Source: Nemertoderma westbladi
Lineage: Eukaryota > Xenacoelomorpha > Nemertodermatida > Nemertodermatidae
Assembly: GCA_032718475.1 (NCBI GenBank)
Contig: JAUCBJ010006322.1
Coordinates: 59,181 to 123,180 of the forward strand
Length of the DNA stretch: 64,000 bases
Direction: 5' to 3'
In this document: in pieces, positions 30,678 to 42,020 of the stretch
How positions within the stretch are numbered: position 1 is the first letter of the stretch
Layout: each line of letters starts with the position of its first letter
Notes under the pieces: generated by a model
Told to the model about the DNA's origin: nothing
Database searches by the model: none
Seen by the model: only the letters and a program-made list of their open reading frames with translations
Program-made: the position numbers and the translations under genes

Positions 30678-33600
30678 ATCTAATTGGACCACACCTTGCC
30701 TAGAGCAGGGTGTGGTATTTGCCCCGAGAGCTGACTCGGCAAAAAAGCACCCCCCAAACCCCCACTATGGATTACATTAGCAATGCGAAGGTCCAGCCAC
30801 TAGAGGCCAGTGGAATTACCGGACACAATCGGCCTCACAGGCGTCAGTTAACTCCTGACTGGCTGCCTCTCTCACCCCCTACTGGAGAGAGAGCAGCCAA
30901 CAATTCTTTGAGTCCCTTTCCTGATGACCTTTCTGGCCCAAACCCTGGGTCACCAGGAAGGCCAGATTGTGATGGGGAGAGGGATTCTGGAGTTGGAGGC
31001 TACTCTCATGTTCCACCCCGACCAACAAAGCCATTGGTGAATCTGAGGCAAGTCACAAGACTAGCCTCAGTAAACACCCTAACACTCAGGTCCCCAATGC
31101 GACAAGGTGAGCTGACTGCCTTGGCAGATAAGCTTTCTCTTAGCGCAGTGGGTGTTCAAGAGCACCGAATGCAGACTGGACAGACTGATGAGGTTCTGAT
31201 TAAGGACATGGGGGGCGGTTGGCGACTCGCCCTCGCGTCAGCAGATGATAGTGGCAATGGTGGAATTGGTCTATTGATGAATCCAACTGCACATGCAGCA
31301 TTGGACAAAATAGACCAAATCTCTAACCGCATCATCCGTTGCCACTTCTCATGTTCTGGAAGACTGGCTAAGAAGTTTCCTAAGGTGGTTCTGATTGTGT
31401 GCTACTCTCCAACTAGTGTTGCCCCTGTAGAGGAGGTGGAAAATTTCTACCACAATCTACAAGCAGCTACTGATGGAGTGGATCAGCAAGCATTCTTAAC
31501 ATTCCTGGGAGACTTTAATGCAAGTCTGCATCAATCACCTACATCGCCCTGGGTCTATAGCAATAGTGTTAACCGAAATTCTGTCCATCTTCAAGATTTT
31601 ATCTCTGGAAATGGATTGTTTTCGGCTGGAACCCAGTTCAAGAAGCGAACTGGAAAGCTATGGACTCATAGTGGACCCAGTGGTCACAAGTCCCAGATAG
31701 ACCATATTCTGTTTCATAGGAAATACAGGAGCTCTATACAAGACTGTAATGCATTTACACTTCGACCCTTCTCCAGTGATCACCGCCTTATTGTGGCCAA
31801 GGTAAGACTTAGTCTGCGTGCTAGCAGAACAACGAAATCTGCCTTGCCGCGGCATGACTGGTCCTCTCTGTTGCAACAGCCAAATGTGAGATCCAGCTTC
31901 ACACTACAGCTGAGCAACAGGTATGAGGCTCTTGCCTCTGAGGCAGCAGATCACTGTGAGGGCTATACTGCCTTTACAGAAGCAGTTAAGTTAGCATCTG
32001 CAGAAACAGTTCCTGTATACCCTCGAAACAGGAAAAGGGCCCCCTGGACTGACAACAAAATTCAGAAGTGCCGAAATGACCTTCATAAGGCGCAGAAAGA
32101 GTCCCGGCTCAAACAGACTACAGTGGCCAAGAATGCAGTTAAGGCTGCATCTAGGTCCCTGAACAGGCAGTACTCTGCTAATCTACAGGAGCTAATAAAC
32201 CAACAGGTTGATGCCTTCAATGATGCTGATGACAGCAGGCAATCATCCCAGGCATGGAAATCGATCAATCTGCTTACTGGGCGGAAAAGCCAACCAACCA
32301 CCAAGGTTAAGGCTGAATCACCAGCCGATCGCCTCAATGGTTGGAAAGCCCACTTTGAAAAGCTCCTCAATAATGACAGGGTATTGCCTGATAACTTTAT
32401 AGAAGTAAAAGTGTCTGAGTCTGTACTCCCAGATATTCCCATTGGCGATATCTCCATTGCAGAAGTGAAGGCTGCTGCAAAGAGCATTAAGACCAATCGT
32501 GCCAGTGGAGTAGATGGTGTTCCCCCTGAGGTCTTTAAAATACCCGAGTGTTTAAAGCTCATCTATCCCATCATAGTAGACATGTACCGAACAACAAGAG
32601 TCCCACAAGAAATGAAAACAAATAAGTTGGTGCCAGTTCCCAAGAAGGGCAACCTAACACTCTATGGTTCTTTTCGGGGAATCTCATTGATCTCGATTGC
32701 TGCAAAGCTATACAATAGGATTCTATTAAATCGCATCAGGGATCCCATTGAGAGACTGCTCCGTGGAAATCAGAATGGGTTCCGTAAAGGTCGTGGGACC
32801 ATGGAGCCCATTTTGGCACTTAGAAGGATAATTGAAGAGTTATCAAAAAAGAAAGACAGGCATCTGGCTGTTATCTTTGTTGACTTCTTCAAGGCCTTTG
32901 ATTCAGTCTCTCGCTCACGTATGTTCAGCATACTTTCATTATATGGGATTCCTGATGAAATTATTGCAGCAATCAGATCAGTATATGATGGTTCAACAAC
33001 ATTTGTGTCTACTGTTGACGGTGACACAGAACCATTTGAAGTGTTATGGGGCGTCCTCCAAGGAGACACACTTGCACCATTCTTGTTCATTATTGTGGTT
33101 GACTATGTTCTACGCATGTCCTTAGATCATTATAATGATGATGGGGTGATGATAACTCCACCTACTGGCTCCAGAAGTCGAGGAAATCCTGCCAAGTACC
33201 TAACTGATCTAGACTTTGCTGATGACTTAGGAGTACTCTCAGAATCATTAGAGGGAGCCCAACGGCTCCTCAGCTCATTAGAACATGCTGCTTCTAGTGT
33301 TGGTCTTTTTATTAACTCCAGAAAGACCAAAATTCTGACAGTTAACTTTGAAAGTCCTCAGCAAGTCTCTGATCGGATGAGCATAAGCTCAAAGGATGGT
33401 ATGCTTGAGCATGTGGACGACTTCTGTTACCTGGGATCATGGATCCGGAAGTCAGGTGAGGACCTTCGAATACGTAAGGGAAAGGCATGGGCTGCCATGA
33501 ATAGGCTTTCCAGGATTTGGAAGTCACCGAGAATTAATAGGAAACTTAAGGTCCGATTATTTAGAGCAGCAGTAGTTCCAGTACTCCTCTACGGGAGTCC

Positions 33601-34037
33601 ATGCTGGGCTCTAACTGCTGAGGACACCAAATCTCTGGATGGCACATTCACAAGAATGCTACGCCGGGTTCATTGTGTCAAGTACAATGCACACATCTCC
33701 AACCAGACACTATATAACATTGGAGGTGTTTCATTGGTTCCCCCAAGCTTGACACTAGAACAAAATTGCCTCCGCTTTGCAGGACATTGCTTTCGCCGTG
33801 AGGACCAGCCAGTGCATAATCTTGTACTTTGGCAGCCTCATGGAGTGAATAAGCATGGTGGACAGCCCATGACTTTCTTGAGACGCATCTTAAAGGACAC
33901 TGGCCTTAAAGATGCGGATGATCTAGCAAATGTCATGGGTGATAGGGAGTTGTGGCGGTGCAATTTTGTTGACAAGCCGGCATAGCATTCTTAAAAATGC
34001 AGCTGCAATGCAGCATGCCGATCCTAGTAGTAGTAGT
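30678..34037 (+). mobile_element. Apparently complete non-LTR retrotransposon, 3.36 kb, TAG-repeat tail
   Basis: The element runs from the left target duplication to a (TAG)n tail (CCTAGTAGTAGTAGT) just before the right duplication. It has one long ORF (30767-33985), a leader of ~90 nt and a 3' UTR of ~50 nt. Copies or pieces of this family lie at 3243-4330, 12993-13051, 23160-24540, 25040-25310, 29727-29981 and 52538-54072. Shorter copies lose their 5' ends, as expected of target-primed reverse transcription. The clade (RTE-like or another AP-endonuclease group) is undecided. Confidence 0.9.
30767..33985 (+). CDS. Endonuclease-reverse transcriptase polyprotein (1072 aa), intact
   Basis: The ATG at 30767 is the first in frame; the frame is also open upstream to 30710 but only from GTG. 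After a ~95-residue Pro/Ser-rich leader comes an AP-like endonuclease: VGVQEHRM with the metal-binding Glu at ~132, LIVCYSPTS, GDFNAS at ~248, and the terminal SDHRLIVAKV at ~337. RT follows: NQNGFRKGRGTMEPI, motif A FVDFFKAFDS at ~705, GVLQGDTLAPFLF at ~765, and the catalytic FADDLG at ~817. A C-terminal Cys/His-containing region (AGHCFRREDQ ... LWQPHG) ends at DKPA. All catalytic residues I can check are present, so the enzyme may be functional. It would nick the target DNA and copy its own RNA there. Confidence 0.92.
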   Translation: MDYISNAKVQPLEASGITGHNRPHRRQLTPDWLPLSPPTGERAANNSLSPFPDDLSGPNPGSPGRPDCDGERDSGVGGYSHVPPRPTKPLVNLRQVTRLASVNTLTLRSPMRQGELTALADKLSLSAVGVQEHRMQTGQTDEVLIKDMGGGWRLALASADDSGNGGIGLLMNPTAHAALDKIDQISNRIIRCHFSCSGRLAKKFPKVVLIVCYSPTSVAPVEEVENFYHNLQAATDGVDQQAFLTFLGDFNASLHQSPTSPWVYSNSVNRNSVHLQDFISGNGLFSAGTQFKKRTGKLWTHSGPSGHKSQIDHILFHRKYRSSIQDCNAFTLRPFSSDHRLIVAKVRLSLRASRTTKSALPRHDWSSLLQQPNVRSSFTLQLSNRYEALASEAADHCEGYTAFTEAVKLASAETVPVYPRNRKRAPWTDNKIQKCRNDLHKAQKESRLKQTTVAKNAVKAASRSLNRQYSANLQELINQQVDAFNDADDSRQSSQAWKSINLLTGRKSQPTTKVKAESPADRLNGWKAHFEKLLNNDRVLPDNFIEVKVSESVLPDIPIGDISIAEVKAAAKSIKTNRASGVDGVPPEVFKIPECLKLIYPIIVDMYRTTRVPQEMKTNKLVPVPKKGNLTLYGSFRGISLISIAAKLYNRILLNRIRDPIERLLRGNQNGFRKGRGTMEPILALRRIIEELSKKKDRHLAVIFVDFFKAFDSVSRSRMFSILSLYGIPDEIIAAIRSVYDGSTTFVSTVDGDTEPFEVLWGVLQGDTLAPFLFIIVVDYVLRMSLDHYNDDGVMITPPTGSRSRGNPAKYLTDLDFADDLGVLSESLEGAQRLLSSLEHAASSVGLFINSRKTKILTVNFESPQQVSDRMSISSKDGMLEHVDDFCYLGSWIRKSGEDLRIRKGKAWAAMNRLSRIWKSPRINRKLKVRLFRAAVVPVLLYGSPCWALTAEDTKSLDGTFTRMLRRVHCVKYNAHISNQTLYNIGGVSLVPPSLTLEQNCLRFAGHCFRREDQPVHNLVLWQPHGVNKHGGQPMTFLRRILKDTGLKDADDLANVMGDRELWRCNFVDKPA

Positions 34038-34067
34038 ACCTGGAAAGGGAGGAATAATTAGAGCTGG
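34038..34067. repeat. Right copy of the 30-bp target-site duplication
   Basis: Exact match to 30648-30677. Confidence 0.85.
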
Positions 34068-34069
34068 GT

Positions 34070-34920
34070 CAAGCCTGGAGGGGGGCAGTATCGCAGCCAG
34101 AAGAGATACCCCTGTACAGTGGTTGTGGTGATCGGGAAATATTGTGGAGTGCCAGTCTAAGGCCGAGCTGTAGGGATGGACTAAGGCAGTGTAACCCATG
34201 TATCAAATATCTTGCACATAGACGAATTGTGGCCATCGAAATCGGCAAACATTCACTGATACAGAACAAAGCCGAATTATTGATCTAAGGCCCTTAAGTG
34301 CATTAGACCCATGTAGTGTTTTGCGATAAGACCTATCTAGGGCATCAGTACCCTTGTTTGAAAGGCTGCCAATGTCGAATTTCAGTTGATAACAAATAAC
34401 TGGGACAGCGAGTGTATTCCAAAGGTAATAAACCGCTGAGTGGGCAGTGGTAGTCCAACCACCGTTATGAAAAGATTGGGACAAAAGTGCAATTGAGTGT
34501 ATGGTATTGCTGAGAATACTTTTCGAGGAACAGTGGCTCTTGAGTATGTATCCCAAGAAATCTATGCTAGTGCACTGGGGAATGAGGGCTCCACCAATGG
34601 GCGTTGAGGAAGAGTTGGAGGTGGTTATTCCTACTGCCACCATTGACGATTAGTCATGGCGTTTTGGATGGCTCAAATCGTAAACCACCCATGTTAGAGC
34701 CACTGGACAGAGTTTCAATCATGAGTTCCAAATCTTGTGAAGATGTGCTGAGTAACAGAAAATCATCTGCATATGGTATAGCACCTAACCAAGCATCTCC
34801 AATCCGGCAACCAAGGTTAGTTTTCTCTCAAGCCCTTTTCTCTCAAGCCCAACGAAAATCTCTGAGGTGTAAAGATTAAAAAGTAAAGGAGACAGGAGCG
34901 ATCCCTGTTTTAAACCTTTA
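34070..34920 (-). pseudogene. Non-LTR RT remnant of another family (target of the intact element)
   Basis: From ~34905 the minus strand gives QGSLLSPLLFNLYTSEIF (motif B region). A shifted frame gives IPYADDFLLLSTSSQDLELM with the catalytic YADD, and a further frame (34643-34203) gives CTSIDFLGYILKSH and CYQLKFDIGSLSNKGTDALD, the thumb region. Stops and shifts are present. The frame reaches the insertion point at 34067. Confidence 0.75.
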
Positions 34921-35239
34921 GTCACATAGAAATTCCGAATATGAAGGTGAATGAATGTGAAGAATATGCTTCACTGTATTGAAAGTAGGTTAATAATGAT
35001 GATAGGATGTGTGGGTTGACTCAGTGTTGCAGTAACTACCTACACCTATGTATTATGTGCATTGGTACGTCCGTACCCATCAGATGGACATAATGTCTAC
35101 CTACAGCGTACCTTGGTACTAGTGTTTTACTACTTATTTTATTTTTATTTTATTTATTTAATTTTGTTTGGTGTGTGGGAAGGGTGTCTCGCCCTCATTC
35201 CCACCTCCCTCAGTCCAACTTATTGGACGACTCAACAAC
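34921..35239. other. Intergenic, nothing recognised
   Basis: T-rich; no supported feature. Confidence 0.35.
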
Positions 35240-37080
35240 CTAAGGGTGATTCTTCCAACAGGCAACTCTCCCACTGCGCCCCCCTATAGATCCTCTTATT
35301 CTCCACCCCACTCTCCTTGTTGATTCCAAATCTCTTGGATCTGACTTTCCCTTCTCCTCCACCTTTAGATCAGATCTTTCCATCTCCTCACAGAACTCGT
35401 CATTGTCCCCTGGCAGCAAAATGCCACCCTTCATCTTGTCATCACTTGGTGGTAGAATGCTGCCCTTCATGTCATCCTCACTGGTTCATGCCACCTCTGC
35501 TGGCCTCCTCCTAAATATGTGCGCCAGCGTTAAAGCCCTCGATGACCCTTGGTCATCCTTCGGTACGCATAATGGCTTACCATTTAATGCCCCCTCGCAC
35601 TCTGCCAGCCCCATGTGCAACACGTCTCCTCTAACTTTCCTATCTCCATTACCCTTCATGATCGGCTCCTCTCCCTTTGGATTAACCTTCTTACATCCTC
35701 TCCCTTTCCACCTTGTCTTCTTATTCGACCTCTTCTTTATCGGTATGCTTCTTAATTGGACTGGTGTCTCTTCTGGACATCTCTCCGGATATCTCGCCGT
35801 CCACTCTTCTCCATCCTCATACCAATACTCACCAGGAACATCTATGTTCCATACCACCGCCTCTAGGTCCTCTGAGTTGAACCCATTCTCCTCCGCCCAC
35901 TCCCTTGCTGTTATTTCTCGTTCTGTCTCCTCTATCGACGGTATTTCTCTGGACCCATCCTCCACACTTTCCACTGTACGTGGATCCAGATCCATACCTG
36001 CCCCCGACTCCTGGTATCCTTCCCCGGGCTGCTTCTCATATGGGACCTCCCCATCGCCCGTCCTTGACTTCTTCTCTATGTCCTCAACGGTACTGGACAG
36101 CATGCATCCTGAGGATTCGAAGCAGCTAAACGGGATCCTCGTCTTTATTGGGCCACTGAGCATCCATCCGAATGGCGTGAGAATGGCCACGTCCAGTGGA
36201 CGTGGACGTCCAGAAGATGTCCAGTTTCGGTATGGAGAAGTCTATGTCATCCAGGTACCGGTACTGCTCGATCTCGATCTTCATAGGTACCCTGGCGTTA
36301 ATGTTGATCGACTCTATTATCTGAATGGGTTCGATGGTAGCCCCATAGTCGCACCCTGGTGTTATCGCTGCAATCTCGCATTGTCCCGTCCTCATCTTCA
36401 TGACCTCATCCTTGCTGAAATTGTGGTTACCGCCATCTTACTTGGCCTCGTTTATAACCCTATCTTTTCGGCCACCCAACTTTCTGCTAGTGTGAATGCT
36501 GATCCGCTATCGACCAGCATTAGCGCCGTAACCGATAGCCCGTTCTCTCCTATTATCCTCACTGGTACCACTCCGAGTAGTACTGTTCTCTTCCTTCTTG
36601 CTCCCATGGTACTCGTCACCATTGTCTGGCCTCCAGTTCCATCAGTCTCGGCATACTTGATAGGTGGTTCTTGAAATTCATCCTTTCTGTGCCCTCCTAC
36701 CGCACATCGGTGACATAATCCATTCTTTCCAGTGTAGGCTATCCAATCTTGTTTAAGTAACGCCTGCTAATACTTACAGTCTATGGTCTTATGGGTCCCA
36801 TCTCTATGCAATTGACATTTGTATTCGGGATTATAGCGTTCCTTATATAGCACTTCATGTATTGCGCTTAGATTCATATCTAGCGGTTTAGTGTTTTGGT
36901 TACTTGGACTAAGCCTACTGGGGGTATTGGGTTTGTATTTGTTTGTGTTGTTACTTTGCTTCTGTCCCTGCCTTGGCGTGGCTCTACTCCCAGCTCTCTG
37001 TGGACTAGAAGTCCCCTGCATGGCCGCATGCGGTAGCGACTGTCTCACTTTCGGAAATGCATCCGCCGGATTATGTTCCG
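35240..37080 (-). pseudogene. BEL/Pao-type retrotransposon: zinc knuckle, protease and linker
   Basis: Minus strand from ~37080: a Gag tail (KPEHNPADAFPKVRQSLP) and a Cys/His segment CQLHRDGTHKTIDCKY at ~36800, a stop, then NGLCHRCAVGGHRKDEF, a partial CX2CX4H knuckle. The protease reads LSVTALMLVDSGSAFTLAES at ~36540-36480 with an intact DSG. Next come IIESININARVPMKIEIEQY and the BEL/Pao-like TPFGWMLSGP (~36180-36150). A long acidic linker (35486-36150) follows with SIEETEREITAREWAEENG. No RT is found toward 35240, so the element is truncated after the protease. Confidence 0.75.
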
Positions 37081-38618
37081 GTTTAGACAAGACACTACCT
37101 ATAGAAACAGGGGACTTCACACCTGCCGAACTCCAAAGAAGCATTAAAAGCATGTCCAATAATAAAGCGAGTGGATTAGATGAAATCCCAGCGGAGGTAT
37201 GGAAAACCGGAGTGCTAAATAGACCATTATTGAATGTTTGCAACCGGATGTTAAAAGGGGAAAAGCCACCACCAATTTGGACTAAAGGTCAACTAAAGCC
37301 TCTCCCCAAGAAAGGAGACCTCGGCATACCAACAAACTATCGTGGGATCTGTCTGCTTGTGGTAGCTGCCAAAATATACAATAAAATGATTCTATATAGG
37401 ATTAGGCCTCACATAGAGAAACTACTGCGTAAGAGCCAAAACGGATTTCGACCAAGTAGATCAACAATAGCTCAGATACTTGCACTACGGAGACTGATTG
37501 AAGGAATCAAGTCAAAGAATCTCCCCGCAGTCATGACTTTTGTGGACTTCAAGAAGGCATTCGACTCCATCCATAGAGGTAAAATGCTTGAAATCCTAAG
37601 AGCTTATGGAATACCAGAAGTAATTGTTGCTGGTATTGGATTGCTATATTGTGACACAGAAGCGCAGGTACTCTCACCAGATGGTGAAACTGAGTTTTTC
37701 TCAATCCTGGCTGGCGTACTGCAAGGTGACACATTAGCACCATTACTATTTGTAATTGTGCTGGATTACGCAATGAGGGCGGCCACAAAGGGTGAAGATC
37801 TGGGATTCACACTTCAAGAACGCAGAAGTAGTAGATATCCGGCAACTACAGTCACAGACACCGACTTTGCGGATGACATCACCCTGCTCTCTAATACGCT
37901 AGCAGATGCACAGCTTCTACTAAATAAAGTGGAGAGGGCTGCTAAGGAGGTTGGATTGCATATAAATGCTACCAAGACCGAATTCATGACCTTTAATGTT
38001 GATGGAAACTTGACAACCATTGATAAAATCAACTAAGGCAGGTCGATGACTTCCAGTACCTTGGATCATGGATAGAGAGTAGCAAAAAGGACATAGAAGT
38101 TAGGAAAGCAAAGGCTTGGGTAGCTCTATCAAAAATGGATACCATCTGGAAATCAGATCTCTCCAGGCACCTGAAGACCAAGTTCTTTCGAGCCACAGTG
38201 GAAAGTGTATTTTTATACGGGGGTGAGACCTGGACACTGACTAAATCACTTGAACAACGAATTGATGGTTGCTACACAAGACTACTAAGGGCAGCCCTAA
38301 ACATCAGCTAGAGACAACACATGACAAACGCCGAGCTTTATGGTACAATACCACCTGTATCAACCACCCTCCGTGAACGCAGATTAAGATTCAGTGGGCA
38401 CTGCTGGCGAAGTAAAGACGAGGTCATACCAGATCTACTTCTCTGGCAACCAACTCATGGAAAGCGTAGTCGTGGACGACCTGCCATAACATATATAGAT
38501 CAACTTGAAAGGGATACTGAACTTGGGAGAAACGAAATTGCGACAACTATGGAGAATCGGGAAGCCTGGAAGGATCTCATTTCCACTGTCCGAGTTCGCT
38601 CGACCTAGTAGTAGTAGT
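37081..38618 (+). pseudogene. Second non-LTR family, 5'-truncated RT copy A
   Basis: The frame from 37087 reads PIETGDFTPAELQRSIKSMS, then CLLVVAAKIYNKMIL, motif A FVDFKKAFDSI, GVLQGDTLAPLLF and FADDITLLSN with both catalytic Asp. A one-base deletion near 38030 and a TAG replacing a Trp codon at ~38310 break the C-terminal part, which ends LERDTELGRNEIA ... VRVRST before a (TAG)n tail at 38606-38620. It interrupts the BEL/Pao Gag. It is a near-identical sister of 45020-46475. Confidence 0.9.
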
Positions 38619-38620
38619 TA

Positions 38621-40186
38621 GATCGGCTGCATTCCGCTTTCAGTACCTTACCGATTCGCCGCACTATGTTCGGGTTTAGGTCGGCTGTATTCCGTTCTCG
38701 GTGCCTTTCCTTGACTGTCCTCACTATAGACTGGATCCGTTATTAACTCCGCCTCGTAGTTAAGGAAGTTCGACATCTCCTCCAACCCTGGCTCCGCACC
38801 TTTCTTTTCTCGAGTAGAGAAAGCGATCTTTCTCCATTTGTTTCTTAGCCAAATCGGTAGTGCCTGCGTTATTGTGGTGATGTTGTTCGATGCATTGAGT
38901 TCATAAGGTGCATCTAGAGTCTTTAACACTATTAGCGCTTTTTCTACTTTGTTAGCGAAAGTCTTGATACTAACGGGGTTATCTGCGAGTCCGCCAGATG
39001 TTATTCCCCTTAAGGATTGTCGGAAAATCTTTGCAGGATGGCCAAATTCCCTGTCCAGGGCTCTCCATGCAGTCGTGAATCATCCTTCAATACCTTGGTA
39101 TTGCCTCACGATGTCGTAAGCTGGCCCCCCTGTATAGACTTGTAGGTAGTTAAGGCACTCCGCCTGTGTAAGATTTTTTGTCAAAATCTCATTACTATAC
39201 ATCCTCCGGAATTGTAGATATTCTTCCGGCTTGCTACCATCAAACTTGAAAGTCTCCACGGGTGGCAGCTCAATTCTAGTTTTCAGCACGTTGATGAGTG
39301 TTGCCATTCCCATCGCTTGAACTTCCAGTGCGCTCGATGGTAAGGATGCAGGCTCCCTCAATGTTGGCTGTGCTTCGCCTCTCGGGTTCGTCAACTTTCC
39401 CTGAGTGGGATGTATCATCGGGGGGTAGCGGTCCCCTCCATATCTCTGTGTCACACCATTTATTTGGATCTGAGGGGGTCGGGGCTTTTAATTTTGGTTG
39501 TGTGTATTGCAGATACTGTGATGGGGAAATGTCACCCTGACCCCCCCCCCCCCCCCCCCTCCCCCCACCGATGTTATATTTGGTACTGGGGTAGATGGCA
39601 TTATATTGGGGCCCATGCACCTATCTGCAATACCCCCCCCCCCCCCCCTCCCTCCCCTGGGTATATATTGTATCCCTGCATATTATAGTCATACTTGTGT
39701 GCAGGTACCGGTATAGGCCTATCAGGTTCCTGCCTACTAACTGGTATGTATGCCGCGACCTCCGGGTCCAATCCCAGCATTCGCGCTACCCTATCGCCTA
39801 TACTATCTCTCCCAGCATGGCCTATAGTATGTGCAGTAAGGCCTACAGTATGTTCTGCAGTCTGCCTGTATCCCTCCGGATCGAAGTTTAATCTTCTCGA
39901 ATATTCCGAGAACTCCTCCCCGCGACTACCATATCGTCGATTGGTAGCTACGTTCCGACGGGAAGTTTCCCTCTGATCACCTCCTCTGTCTTCCTCCTCG
40001 TATCGGTACACTCTGTACCCCTCTCCCGGTGTGTGGTATAGTTCGCCAGGTTGTGTTTCTCCGGGGCGACGGCAATCTCCCGAAGTACGATCCCACCGGC
40101 TCTCTCTCTCTAATTCGAATATCGACGGTTCACTGTCTGTCCTCTCCCGACGTCTCTGGTTACCCGTAGCAACGTTTCCTCATTCC
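38621..40186 (-). pseudogene. BEL/Pao-type Gag, split by the 37081-38618 insertion
   Basis: From ~40186 a Glu/Arg-rich N-terminal region (GELYHTPGEGYRVYRYEEED, EEFSEYSRRLNFDPEGY) leads into Pro/Gly-rich sequence disturbed by poly-C tracts at 39541-39559 and 39633-39648. The capsid-like core follows: RIELPPVETFKFDGSKPEEY and LTQAECLNYLQVYTGGPAYD. A TGA at ~39081 precedes TTAWRALDREFGHPAKIFRQ and LPIWLRNKWRKIAF. The xLPxxExxxFDGxxxE(Y/W) and AWxxLxxxFGxP patterns are those of Pao Gag. Apart from that stop and the C-tracts the frame is well kept. Start codon not determined. Confidence 0.75.
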
Positions 40187-40619
40187 TCCTCACTTATTCA
40201 GGTTTCAGCGCTATGTCCTCCTTCATGAGGTCTCGTATCGACCTGCCGGATTAACTCTACTGTGCTCCTTCCGTGTTCCGAGTGGGCTCGACGTTTTCTC
40301 GTTTGGCCGCTTACGGCACCAACGTCCCTCCCTTTGCCCGGTTGTACAGCCTCGCGGATATTCATTGCCCTCCTATTATCCTCCGTCGTTGGGTGCCACG
40401 GTTCACTTAAATCACCACGCGCATTATCTGCCGACGCTCGTGGGGATTCTGCTGCCCCACCCCCCTTTCCTCCGTTATCGGGAGCCCCGGTTCACTTGTA
40501 TCACCGCGCGCATTTCCCGTCGACATCTGTGGAGCGTTTTATGCCCCCCCCCCCCCCCCCTCTCGTCATTAATTGGTTGTGGTGGGGTGCCAATTGACCA
40601 TTTACAAATCAACGGATAC
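40187..40619. other. Intergenic with a 17-base poly-C tract
   Basis: The poly-C run is at 40544-40560. A ~110-bp GC-rich stretch before it is loosely self-similar (GTTCACTTAAATCACCACGC at ~40402 and GTTCACTTGTATCACCGCGC at ~40490), suggesting a diverged tandem duplication. Confidence 0.5.
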
Positions 40620-40639
40620 TCACAACCACTAACTAACAA

Positions 40640-41836
40640 TAGGAAGTACGGGAAAAAAATCGGGGTGGGACTGTTATATACATAGAAAGGGACTAACTAT
40701 TACTCAATGACACAGATACAGTTGTCCTAAATAACGTACAATCGGACCCTCTAACCCCCATCTGTGGTACTCCGCAAGGCGCTATTCTAAGCAGTACTCT
40801 ATTTCTACTTTATATCAATGATCTACCAAACTGCACATCCCTAAACCTATGCTATTTGCAGACGATACTAACCTTCTCTACACTCATGACAACATAAATA
40901 CTCTTATAACGAATGTAAACAATGAATTACGTAATCTAGACGAATGGCTAATTGATAATAAACTCTCACTAAATCTAAAGAAACTGAATTCCTCTTTTTC
41001 TCAAATTCCAACAAAGACCAAAATTTACCACCTATTATGAAAATAAATAACGAAAATATCCAAATTAAAACTGAAACTAAATTTTTAGGTATCTGGATTG
41101 ATAACAAGTTGACGTGGAAAAATCATTGCGCATACATTTAAAAAAATATATCTAAATCATGCGGTATAATTTTTAAAATACGAGATATTCTTCCACAAAA
41201 TATATTAAAAATGCTTTATTTCTCCCTTATACACCCCTACATACTTTACGGAATAATACTATGGGGCAATACCTACGATAAACATATACATCCAATTTGT
41301 GTGAAAATTAACAAAATTATTATATTATATTATATATAATTTTATATATAATTTTATATATATTATTATATTAACAAAATTACATTTAGCCACTACCAAT
41401 CCCATTCAAACCCAATATATAAACAATTAGATATACTACCAGTTGAGGACCATTACAAACTTGAATTAGCTAAGTTAATGTGGGAAATTAATAATAATAA
41501 AAAACAACCATTCATTACGCACAAAAAATAAAATAAAAATATGCGACACACCTGAACACTGAAATAACAGCAAAACAGATCAGCTAGCAGTGAGTAGATG
41601 AAAATTTGCAGCATAAAACCAAAACTCTACAATTACATTATCACGTAAAAATGACAAAAGAAGGCAAAACTAGCTATGCTACTGCCGCCATTTGCCATAT
41701 AAATATTAAAATAAATCAATACCATACAATAATTATAATAAATTAAAACAAATTCAAATTGCTAAATAAACGTTTCACTTGATATACTGTATATGATAAA
41801 GAAATAAAGAGCTCTTTGATTGATTGATTGATTGAT
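40640..41836 (+). pseudogene. CR1/L2-like non-LTR retrotransposon, 3' part
   Basis: Frames read PICGTPQGAILSSTLFLLYI, MLFADDTNLLYTHDNINTLI (catalytic FADD), LDEWLIDNKLSLNLKK, then FLGIWIDNKLTWKNHC and ILKMLYFSLIHPYILYGIIL in the order of RT and thumb blocks. Frameshifts are present. The 3' UTR ends in a tetranucleotide tail, TTGATTGATTGATTGA (~41815-41836), of the kind seen on CR1/L2-type elements. No endonuclease part is present, so the copy is 5'-truncated. Confidence 0.8.
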
Positions 41837-41866
41837 ATTGTATTGGTCTATTATTAATATGTAATG

Positions 41867-42020
41867 TCCCATTGGCGTAACTTTACATCACGCCATCATG
41901 GTTACCACATAAACAATAGTTGGAATTTATTATTAATTGCCTGACAGCCAGATAGGCCTACTGCATTACCTACAGGTAGCTATTAATAACTAGTAGCTAT
42001 AAACTATTAACATGGCTCCA
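41867..42020. repeat. Dispersed repeat, inverse of 11230-11480
   Basis: ATGGTTACCACATAAACAAT, TGCCTGACAGCCAGA and CTACTGCATTACCTAC are the complements of blocks in 11230-11480. Confidence 0.7.

Noticed and set aside
32083..32562. 159-aa antisense frame
   Set aside because: Shadow of the endonuclease-RT gene on the plus strand.
35403..36674. 423-aa plus-strand frame as a gene
   Set aside because: It is the shadow of the BEL/Pao minus-strand coding sequence, which carries the recognisable protease and TPFGWMLSGP motifs.
36891..37086. N-terminal part of the 381-aa plus-strand frame (36891-38036)
   Set aside because: The first ~65 residues are antisense to BEL/Pao Gag; the real RT sequence starts at ~37087.
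39410..39891. Proline-rich plus-strand frames
   Set aside because: They read through poly-C tracts and are antisense to BEL/Pao Gag.
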